Shown piece by piece: positions 58,189 to 64,000 of a stretch of DNA of 64,000 nt. The DNA comes from Bacteroidota bacterium. GTDB taxonomy: Bacteria; Bacteroidota; Bacteroidia; AKYH767-A; 2013-40CM-41-45. The notes below the pieces were generated by a model. It was not told the origin of the DNA, did no database searches, and saw only the letters and a program-made list of their open reading frames with translations. Where the stretch lies: contig JADJSV010000001.1 in assembly GCA_016711505.1 (NCBI GenBank), forward strand, positions 744,001 to 808,000, given 5' to 3'. Both the position numbers and the translations under genes were made by a program. Position 1 is the first letter of the stretch. Each line of letters begins with the position of its first letter.

Positions 58189-58246
58189 AAGACCAACCTT
58201 AACAGTTCATTAAGAACAATTGATTTATAAGGCTAAAAACACTCCT

Positions 58247-58432
58247 ATGTCTATTGCTAAATCCGAAGATAAAAAAGTAACAACCAACACCCTTCAAGAG
58301 ATGAAGAAGCGCGGTGAAAAGATCAGTATGCTGACAGCATATGATTTTTCATTAGCGAGAATCCTGGACGCTGCCGGAATAGACGTGCTGCTGGTGGGCG
58401 ATTCAGCTTCCAAATGTAATGGCAGGACATGA
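58247..58432 (+). CDS. panB: ketopantoate hydroxymethyltransferase PanB, N-terminal part (frameshifted gene)
   Basis: First pantothenate-pathway step, methyl transfer to alpha-ketoisovalerate. Residues from ATG 58247 give KISMLTAYDFSLARILDAAG and DVLLVGDSAS, the standard PanB start. The frame then runs to a TGA at 58432 through SKCNGRT. The expected SASNVMAGHETT is restored in the next frame if one A is removed from the AAA at about 58412-58415. So this is one gene, 58247-59066, broken by a one-base insertion. Confidence 0.88.
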   Translation: MSIAKSEDKKVTTNTLQEMKKRGEKISMLTAYDFSLARILDAAGIDVLLVGDSASKCNGRT

Positions 58433-59066
58433 AACTACATTGCCAATTACTCTGGACCAGATGATCTATCACGCTGCTGCTGTAGTGCGCGCTGTGAAGA
58501 GAGCATTGGTAGTTGTAGACCTTCCCTTTGGCTCATACCAGGGGAATTCTAAAGAGGCGCTCAACTCTTCAATCCGGATCATGAAAGAATCCGGCGCCCA
58601 TGCTGTTAAAATGGAAGGCGGTCGCGAGATCAAGGACTCGATTGAAAGGATCCTTTCTGCGGGTGTACCTGTGATGGGTCACTTAGGACTGACTCCACAA
58701 TCTATCTATAAATTCGGAACTTATGTTGTCCGTGCTAAAGAAGAAGTTGAAGCAAACAGGCTTTTAGAAGATGCTCACATTCTTGCTGAAAGTGGTTGTT
58801 TCGCTCTCGTACTGGAAAAAATTCCAGCACAATTAGCTTCAAAAGTTGCTCAGGAAGTCAAGATCCCTATCATCGGAATTGGTGCCGGTGGCGGTGTCGA
58901 TGGACAGGTTCTGGTTTTACATGATATGCTTGGGATCACTCATGAATTCCATCCAAGATTCCTACGCAGGTACATGAATTTATATGACGATATCAAAAGT
59001 GCGACAGAGAGCTATATAAAAGACGTGAAGAGTAAGGATTTCCCGAGTGAGAAGGAACAATACTGA
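58419..59066 (+). CDS. panB: ketopantoate hydroxymethyltransferase PanB, C-terminal part (frameshifted gene)
   Basis: Continues PanB from MAGHETTLPITLDQMIYHAA with the metal site DLPFGSY and VKMEGG, the Glu-containing LVLEKIPAQLA and IPIIGIGAG. The ATG at 58419 is internal to the family sequence. Whether the organism makes functional PanB depends on whether the one-base insertion upstream is real. An RluA-type gene follows at 59214. Confidence 0.9.
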   Translation: MAGHETTLPITLDQMIYHAAAVVRAVKRALVVVDLPFGSYQGNSKEALNSSIRIMKESGAHAVKMEGGREIKDSIERILSAGVPVMGHLGLTPQSIYKFGTYVVRAKEEVEANRLLEDAHILAESGCFALVLEKIPAQLASKVAQEVKIPIIGIGAGGGVDGQVLVLHDMLGITHEFHPRFLRRYMNLYDDIKSATESYIKDVKSKDFPSEKEQY

Positions 59067-59213
59067 TACCAGGATTAATCTGAATCGGATCGAATATTCA
59101 AAGGTTGATGAATTGAATTTATGGATTGAACAATTGCTGCCGATAATGAAAAATGTAAGATATCAGGGATTAATCCTCCCTTTTTACTTTATAAGAACGT
59201 ACTTTTCAAGACT

Positions 59214-59963
59214 ATGAAATCCACCACCACAGACCACAAAAGAGCGCCGGAAGTTGGCGTTGATGACAACATGAATTCTCCCGAAATACTTTACGAAGAC
59301 AATCATCTTATTGCAGTCAATAAAAAACCCGGCGATATAGTTCAAGGTGATAAAACCGGTGACAAGCCGATGTCAGAATATTTGAAAGATTATGTGAAAG
59401 ACAAATTTCAGAAACCCGGTGCAGTTTTTTTAGGTGTAGTTCATCGTATTGACAGACCTGTTAGTGGTGTGGTAATTTTCGCAAGAACAAGTAAAGCTCT
59501 TGCAAGGATGAATGAATTTTTCAGAGAGAAAAAAGTCCGGAAAACATATTGGGCTGTTGTAAAGAACAGACCTGCTGATGAAAGAGGAACGTTGATCCAT
59601 TACCTGAAAAAGGATGAAGCCAAAAACAAAAGTAAGGCTTTCGATTATGAAGTTCCGGGTTCTTCCCGTTCGTGGCTCGACTATAAAATAATCGGTAAAT
59701 CTGATAACTACTATCTGCTTGAAATCACGCCACACACCGGTCGTCATCATCAGATCCGTGTTCAGTTAGCTGCAATCGGTTGTCCGATAAAAGGAGATCT
59801 GAAATACGGTTATGACCGTTCAAATGAAAATGGTTCAATACACTTACATGCTCGTCATGTTCGCTTTACTCACCCCGTAAAAAAAGAAGAAATTCATATC
59901 ACTGCTCCTGTTCCGAATGATCCGATCTGGAAGTTTTTTGAGAAACAGGACCACACTTTGTAA
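59214..59963 (+). CDS. RluA-family pseudouridine synthase
   Basis: Isomerises uridine to pseudouridine in rRNA or tRNA. 249 residues with the catalytic Asp in VHRIDRPVSGVVIFARTSKA, the LLEITPHTGRHHQIRVQLAA motif and GDLKYGYDR. ATG 59271 (MNSPEILYEDN) is an alternative start that fits homologues better than the first ATG. It lies about 150 nt after panB. Its stop is the left edge of repeat array B. Confidence 0.92.
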   Translation: MKSTTTDHKRAPEVGVDDNMNSPEILYEDNHLIAVNKKPGDIVQGDKTGDKPMSEYLKDYVKDKFQKPGAVFLGVVHRIDRPVSGVVIFARTSKALARMNEFFREKKVRKTYWAVVKNRPADERGTLIHYLKKDEAKNKSKAFDYEVPGSSRSWLDYKIIGKSDNYYLLEITPHTGRHHQIRVQLAAIGCPIKGDLKYGYDRSNENGSIHLHARHVRFTHPVKKEEIHITAPVPNDPIWKFFEKQDHTL

Positions 59964-60177
59964 TGAAATAAATGAAGTGGAAAGAAGTGAAATTAAATGA
60001 AGTGGAATGAAGTGGAATGAAGTGGAATGAAGTGGAATGAAGTGAAATGAAGTAAAATTGTTCCATATCCGCACGGCATTATACTTCATTTCACTTCTTT
60101 ATACTTCATTTCACTTCTTTATATTTCTTTATACTTCATTTCACTTCATTATACTTCATTTCACTTCATTTCTTAAA
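59964..60177. repeat. 10-bp repeat array in inverted orientation between convergent genes (array B)
   Basis: Left arm 59964-60057: GAAGTGGAAT/GAAGTGAAAT units, nine or more. Right arm 60081-60170: nine in-register units of ATACTTCATT or TCACTTCTTT/TCACTTCATT. The centre, about 20 nt, is GTTCCATATCCGCACGGC. As in array A, both flanking genes read the GA-rich strand immediately after their stop codon. Confidence 0.92.
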
Positions 60178-60651
60178 CTATTTGTTCAAATACATTTTTT
60201 TCACCTCATCAAACGTCGGAAAATCGTTGTGATGCCACATGCCTTTTACAACGCCATTCTGAAGCAATACAAGACCGGGGTTTGAACGAACGATGGTTTT
60301 CAGAGTGGTTCCATCAGTAAAATAATAATCGAATGTCGAATTGTGCTGATGTCTGAAATCGTCAACTTCTTTTGGAGCAGACGCTGTTAATCCCATGAAC
60401 TCTACTCCTGCTTTCTGACAAAGTGCAACAAAGTCGTTTACCTGTGATTGAACTCCTTCATCAGAGTGCTTGATATCGTAAGCAACAAGAAGGAACACGC
60501 TTGGTTGTTTGAGAACATCTTCAGTAATATCTGACCCATCAACTGAGTTGATTGTAAAATCGTGGATCTTTGGTTTATCTCCTTCAACAATAACTTTATC
60601 TTTTCTGTCAATGAATTTATAAGTGTCATCCAGAGTAGACAATTGATCCAT
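60178..60651 (-). CDS. BT_3928-like protein, C-terminal part (frameshifted gene)
   Basis: 157 residues beginning MDQLSTLDDTYKF, with a thioredoxin/redoxin-like fold (VIVEGDKPKIHDFTI, LVAYDIKHSDEGVQSQV, TASAPKEVDDFRHQHN). In Bacteroidota this domain is normally fused behind the DoxX-like membrane domain encoded immediately upstream. The upstream frame stops at 60660 after KMENN; one extra A in the four-A run near 60672-60675 would join the two as EKDGKQLELNMDQLS. The stop lies 1 nt from repeat array B. Confidence 0.82.
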   Translation of the reverse strand: MDQLSTLDDTYKFIDRKDKVIVEGDKPKIHDFTINSVDGSDITEDVLKQPSVFLLVAYDIKHSDEGVQSQVNDFVALCQKAGVEFMGLTASAPKEVDDFRHQHNSTFDYYFTDGTTLKTIVRSNPGLVLLQNGVVKGMWHHNDFPTFDEVKKMYLNK

Positions 60652-60659
60652 GTTGAGTT

Positions 60660-61295
60660 CTAATTGTTTTCCATCTTTTCATAGATAAAGACCATAACTA
60701 CACTATCTTTTTTCGCATTTGGCGGAAGTTGCATTCCTTCCGGAATACTTGAGCCAATTGCATACGGACGGAAATCAATTACCGGTAAATGCATGTAGCA
60801 ATACATAGAAAAACAAAATGAAGCTATAAATCCTGCATAGGCAGCATAAGTAGATGCTGTTTCTCCAAACAATGGTTTGATCTCATTTCGCTTTATAAAA
60901 ATAAATGTGATCAGAACGAGCAAGACAATGTCTTTCATGAATGACTGGAAAGGTGTCAGATGCAATGCATCGCCAAAGCAACCACAATCTTTTACTACAT
61001 CAAAATGCCATGAATAGAAAGTGAGGAAAGTGAAAAATACGATCATCAATAACAATGACCAGACAGTAAATTTCATTTTTGCGCCAAGTAATAACGCTAC
61101 ACCAATACCAATCTCAAAAGCGCAAATCCCAATTGCCATAGCCAGAGAAGCGAACTTCAGCCATGGCATGTTGAATACTTCAAAATACTCATCAAGCTTA
61201 TAAGAAAAACCAAGCGGGTCATTAGCTTTTATAAATCCTGAAATAATAAATAAAACTCCGACAAGTAATCTCGAGATCTGAGCAAGAATTTTCAT
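60660..61295 (-). CDS. BT_3928-like DoxX/MauE membrane protein, N-terminal part (frameshifted gene)
   Basis: 211 residues: four-helix DoxX/MauE-type domain (RLLVGVLFIISGFIKANDPL, ICAFEIGIGVALLLGA) with a conserved DCGCFGD motif and an additional helix, then the start of a periplasmic region. The natural protein of about 370 residues joins a membrane quinone-reductase-like helical bundle to a redoxin domain; the CGCF pair could relay electrons. A single-base loss breaks it. Operon with DUF1599 upstream. Confidence 0.85.
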   Translation of the reverse strand: MKILAQISRLLVGVLFIISGFIKANDPLGFSYKLDEYFEVFNMPWLKFASLAMAIGICAFEIGIGVALLLGAKMKFTVWSLLLMIVFFTFLTFYSWHFDVVKDCGCFGDALHLTPFQSFMKDIVLLVLITFIFIKRNEIKPLFGETASTYAAYAGFIASFCFSMYCYMHLPVIDFRPYAIGSSIPEGMQLPPNAKKDSVVMVFIYEKMENN

Positions 61296-61305
61296 AAGCC
61301 TCTTT

Positions 61306-61890
61306 TTAGTTTTCTGATTCCAGTTTTATCAAAGCAAAAACGGAATAATTAATTATATCGTAATAATTCGCATCAATACCTTCACTTACCAGTGTACTGC
61401 CTTTGTTATCTTCGATCTGCTTGATCCGAAGTAATTTCATTAAGATCAGATCGGTCATCGAACTTGTACGCATACCACGCCAGGCTTCACCATAATCATG
61501 ATTCTTATCTTCCATCAACTCCTTGGATTTCTTTACATGAAACTCAAAATGACGGGTCACTTCCGAAGCAGGCATTTCAAGATTCTCTTCGCTACCCATT
61601 TCAATTTGAATCAAGGCGATCACACAATAATTAATGATACCCACAAACTCTCCGTCTATCGTATCATTGATTTTCTGGATACCCTTCTCCTCTATGCTTC
61701 TGATGCGTTGGGCTTTGATAAAGATCTGATCTGTAATTGAACTCAGTCTGAGGATACGCCACGCCGTGCCATAATCCTTCATCTTATTGATGAAAAGATC
61801 TTTGCAACGGTCGATGATCTCGTTATAATGAGCTGAAGTGCTTTTAGTCATTTCTTTTGCCGGTAATGAAATTTCGGCTTCTGATTTCAT
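61306..61890 (-). CDS. DUF1599 protein with internal duplication
   Basis: 194 residues made of two copies of one module of about 90 residues: CKDLFINKMKDYGTAWRILR / SKELMEDKNHDYGEAWRGMR, then SSITDQIFIKAQRIRSIEEK / SSMTDLILMKLLRIKQIEDN, and GIINYCVIALIQIE / DIINYSVFALIKLE. DUF1599 is a nucleotide-modification-associated domain of unknown activity, common in Bacteroidota. It is divergent from folP and first in an operon with the BT_3928-like gene. Confidence 0.9.
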   Translation of the reverse strand: MKSEAEISLPAKEMTKSTSAHYNEIIDRCKDLFINKMKDYGTAWRILRLSSITDQIFIKAQRIRSIEEKGIQKINDTIDGEFVGIINYCVIALIQIEMGSEENLEMPASEVTRHFEFHVKKSKELMEDKNHDYGEAWRGMRTSSMTDLILMKLLRIKQIEDNKGSTLVSEGIDANYYDIINYSVFALIKLESEN

Positions 61891-61942
61891 TTCTTAATTG
61901 ATTGTGTATTTTCGTACGGAAATTAATGATCTAAGACCATTT

Positions 61943-62809
61943 ATGAACGATTGCGAAGATACATTTTTAAACATGAATTTATCCTTAAACTGCCGGGGAC
62001 AGCTTCTGGATTTATCAACACCTGCAATCATGGCAATAGTGAATGTAACCCCGGATTCCTTCTTTGATGGCGGTAAATATTCCTCAGAAAAAAGTTTACT
62101 GCATCATGTTGAATTTCTTCTTTCTAATGGCGCCAATATATTGGATTTAGGTGCTCAATCGACCCGACCGGGTGCCGAATTGATCAGCGAATCTGAAGAA
62201 TGGAATCGTATCGAAAAAGCTATTCCCGTCATTCTGAAAGAGTTTCCAAAAGCTATCATTTCAGTCGACACATTCTATAGCGGCATTGCAATAAAAACTG
62301 CAGACCAAGGAGCTGCAATTATAAATGATATCAGCGGCGGAACACATGATGAGAAGATGTTTGAAACGATGGCTGATTTAAAATTGCCATACGTTTTGAT
62401 GCATATTCCGGGTACTACGAGATCAATGCATACCAAATCCGAAAACATCAATATTGTTCTCGAAGTATGGAATTATCTGGATAAAAAAATAGCTGAACTG
62501 AAATCTTTGGGCATAACTCAAATAATTATCGATCCCGGATTCGGTTTTGGAAAAACGATTGACCAGAATTATTCATTACTGAAGAATATGCACGCCTTCA
62601 ACAATTTCAGACTCCCGATACTTGCCGGCATGAGCAGGAAATCGATGGTTACTAAAGTACTGAATGTAAATTCCGAAAATGCATTGAATGGTACCACCGT
62701 TCTCAACACACTTGCTCTATTGAAGAATGCTTCCATCCTGAGAGTTCATGATGTTATTGAAGCAAAACAGGTGATAACTCTTGTCGAACAATATAGAAAG
62801 GTTGAATAA
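61943..62809 (+). CDS. folP: dihydropteroate synthase
   Basis: Condenses p-aminobenzoate with 6-hydroxymethyl-dihydropterin diphosphate in folate synthesis. 288 residues from ATG 61943, with VNVTPDSFFDGG, NILDLGAQSTRPGAE, ISVDTFYSG, AIINDISGG, IIDPGFGFGKT and GMSRKS. ATG 61973 (MNLSLNCRG) and the first frame codon at 61898 are alternatives. The signature loop is MHIPGT in place of the commoner MHMKGTP. Next gene is cdaA. Confidence 0.93.
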   Translation: MNDCEDTFLNMNLSLNCRGQLLDLSTPAIMAIVNVTPDSFFDGGKYSSEKSLLHHVEFLLSNGANILDLGAQSTRPGAELISESEEWNRIEKAIPVILKEFPKAIISVDTFYSGIAIKTADQGAAIINDISGGTHDEKMFETMADLKLPYVLMHIPGTTRSMHTKSENINIVLEVWNYLDKKIAELKSLGITQIIIDPGFGFGKTIDQNYSLLKNMHAFNNFRLPILAGMSRKSMVTKVLNVNSENALNGTTVLNTLALLKNASILRVHDVIEAKQVITLVEQYRKVE

Positions 62810-62883
62810 TATTTGACAATTTTGTACACATAATTCGAATAACGAATAACGGACTCAAATAAAAAGAAAGCAATTGTAATTTA

Positions 62884-62925
62884 GTATCCTGTGCTAATTA
62901 CTACTTACGACTTACTACTCAACTA
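62884..62925 (+). repeat. dispersed CCTGTGCTAAT-ACTACTTAC repeat
   Basis: TAGTATCCTGTGCTAATTAC followed by ACTTACGACTTACTACTCAA. It matches the 2504-2545 copy over most of its length, including the CCTGTGCTAAT head. It lies between folP and cdaA, ten bases before the cdaA start. Confidence 0.65.
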
Positions 62926-62935
62926 AAAAGAAAAA

Positions 62936-63736
62936 ATGGACCTTTTCCACATAGGCTTTCTCACCATCAGGCTCATCGACCTGATTGATATTGCTATTGT
63001 GACCTTTCTTCTCTATAAACTTTATAACCTTTTACGGGGTGGAGTTGCTATTAATATATTCATCGGTTTACTTACAGTATATGCATTGTACTGGATCTGT
63101 GTAAAGATCCTGAACATGGAACTACTGGGAACGATACTCGGACAATTCATCAGTCTTGGATTTATTGCATTGATCATCGTCTTCCAGCAGGAAGTGCGGA
63201 GATTTTTAATTGTGTTGGGGACGAACAATATTTTATCAAAAAACAATTTTACCAAACAATTTCTGCCATGGAACTGGCAGACTCAGAAAAATCCGCCACT
63301 TGATATTTCCGCTATTGTAAAAGCCTGCAGACAAATGTCGAAAAGCCGGACCGGAGCGATCATTGTACTTGCAAAATCTTCACAACTAAAATATTTTTCA
63401 AATACGGGAGATATTATGGATGCCGATATATCACAACGTCTGATTGAAAGTATCTTTTTTAAAAATTCTCCAATGCATGATGGCGCTATCATCATCGTGA
63501 ATAATAAAATAAAAGCTGCAAGATGCGTTTTACCGGTAACAGAAAATGTTGACCTACCCGCTCATCTGGGAATGCGGCACAGAGCTGCTATTGGCGTGAC
63601 TGAACAGAGCGATGCAATTGCATTAGCTGTTTCCGAAGAGACCGGTGATATTTCAATTGCTAAAGAGGGACAAATTCAGTTGAATGTGTCGTTGGATGAA
63701 TTGGAGAAGAATCTGAGGTTGGAGTTTGAGCAATAG
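62936..63736 (+). CDS. cdaA: diadenylate cyclase CdaA
   Basis: Synthesises c-di-AMP from two ATP. 266 residues with three N-terminal helices (FHIGFLTIRLIDLIDIAIV, INIFIGLLTVYALYWICV, TILGQFISLGFIALIIVF) and the DAC domain: DGA in SPMHDGAIII and RHR in GMRHRAAIGVTEQ. Regulates turgor and cell-wall homeostasis in other bacteria. It is adjacent to folP here. No CdaR or GlmM is next to it. The stop is followed directly by repeat array C. Confidence 0.95.
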   Translation: MDLFHIGFLTIRLIDLIDIAIVTFLLYKLYNLLRGGVAINIFIGLLTVYALYWICVKILNMELLGTILGQFISLGFIALIIVFQQEVRRFLIVLGTNNILSKNNFTKQFLPWNWQTQKNPPLDISAIVKACRQMSKSRTGAIIVLAKSSQLKYFSNTGDIMDADISQRLIESIFFKNSPMHDGAIIIVNNKIKAARCVLPVTENVDLPAHLGMRHRAAIGVTEQSDAIALAVSEETGDISIAKEGQIQLNVSLDELEKNLRLEFEQ

Positions 63737-63828
63737 GTTAAAATAAATGAAGTGGAATGAAGTGAAATGAAGTGGAATGAAGTGAAATGAAGTGAAATGA
63801 AGTGGAATGAAGTGGAATGAAATGAAAT
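63737..63828 (+). repeat. 10-bp repeat array, one arm (array C)
   Basis: Seven in-register units of AGTGGAATGA/AGTGAAATGA (63751-63820) with degenerate flanks fill the spacer between the cdaA stop and the convergent TPR gene. Only the plus-strand GA-rich arm is present; the complementary arm of arrays A and B is missing, so the TPR gene reads the pyrimidine strand. Confidence 0.88.
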
Positions 63829-64000
63829 TTAGTTGGAAGTATTCGATGAATCATTCATCATCTGAAACTTCTTTACCAGTTCCTCATCACTGATTCCCAT
63901 TTCAAGTTGTTCGTATGTAGCTTGGGCACTTGGGGCTAATGGATCGTTTGGAAAACGTTGTACGAATTCTTTGTATTTTGCTTTTGCAGATTCAGGTGAA
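63829..64000 (-). CDS. TPR-type protein, C-terminal end (partial)
   Basis: On the minus strand the frame is open from the window edge to a TAA at 63831-63829 and encodes 56 residues: AKAKYKEFVQRFPNDPLAPS then TYEQLEMGISDEELVKKF and a tail NDSSNTSN. Motif FPNDPLAPSAQ is typical of tetratricopeptide helices. The start lies beyond the window. Too short for functional assignment. Confidence 0.78.
   Translation of the reverse strand, partial: SPESAKAKYKEFVQRFPNDPLAPSAQATYEQLEMGISDEELVKKFQMMNDSSNTSN

Noticed and set aside
59844..60285. Two repeat-like open frames (Phe/Ser/His-rich) across array B, one per strand
   Set aside because: Same cause: open reading through period-10 repeats without stop codons, overlapping real genes at both ends.

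Overview
The window is a 64 kb, AT-rich chromosomal stretch from a member of the Bacteroidota, probably an environmental lineage near the Chitinophagia/Sphingobacteriia or Flavobacteriia. Supporting evidence: secreted proteins with type IX secretion (T9SS) C-terminal domains, a short primary sigma factor (287 aa), families largely confined to the phylum (DUF3078, DUF4249, DUF1599, BT_3928-like), a CarboxypepD_reg TonB receptor, and promoters of the phylum's TTTG-N19-TAnnTTTG type. There is no phage, IS element, CRISPR array or rRNA. One tRNA gene (His) is present.

Layout. 0.2-5.3 kb: peroxiredoxin, mazG, an SRPBCC protein, apaG and an ABC-F ATPase. 5.4-10.3 kb: DUF3078 outer-membrane protein, fluoride channel, a small secreted Lys-rich protein, a WD40 protein and a T9SS propeller protein. 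10.4-14.1 kb: an exonuclease/GIY-YIG fusion, then an operon of redoxin, cytochrome c/monooxygenase-like lipoprotein and GNAT. 14.2-21 kb (minus strand): PhoR/PhoB-like two-component system, multihaem cytochrome-TPR lipoprotein, GNAT, and an ECF sigma/anti-sigma pair overlapping dapF. 21.4-25.7 kb: HtrA protease, rpoD, long-form GAPDH. 25.8-31.1 kb: lipoprotein plus mnmA, a YwqK/MORN protein, a split POT peptide transporter and a thioredoxin. 31.2-37.1 kb: tRNA-His, copA, glycosyltransferase, BNR-repeat T9SS protein. 37.2-48.3 kb: bshB1, divergent from a long co-directional run of beta-CASP hydrolase, ccmB-C-D-E-F, DUF2520, KdsC-like phosphatase, UbiA-like, maf, EamA and ogt. 48.4-53.7 kb: His/Cys-rich secreted protein, TonB receptor with a foldable leader, and a T9SS-secreted lysyl oxidase-like protein. 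53.8-64 kb: SPFH protein, dnaK, DUF4249 lipoprotein, split panB, RluA-type synthase, split BT_3928-like protein, DUF1599, folP, cdaA and the end of a TPR gene.

Structure not explained by genes. Three convergent gene pairs (869-1079, 59964-60177, 63737-63828) are separated almost stop-to-stop by arrays of a 10-bp unit, oriented so that each flanking gene runs into the same GA-rich sense repeat; two of the arrays are large inverted repeats. A second dispersed motif occurs at 51-86, 2504-2545 and 62884-62925. A near-perfect 23/24-nt inverted repeat covers the start codon of the exonuclease/GIY-YIG gene. Several genes have the -7 box only 3-7 nt before the start codon, suggesting leaderless mRNAs.

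Four genes (redoxin, POT transporter, panB, BT_3928-like) are each broken by a single-base length change in a run of A. This clustering looks more like assembly indels than four pseudogenes, although the redoxin site also resembles a -1 slippery sequence.
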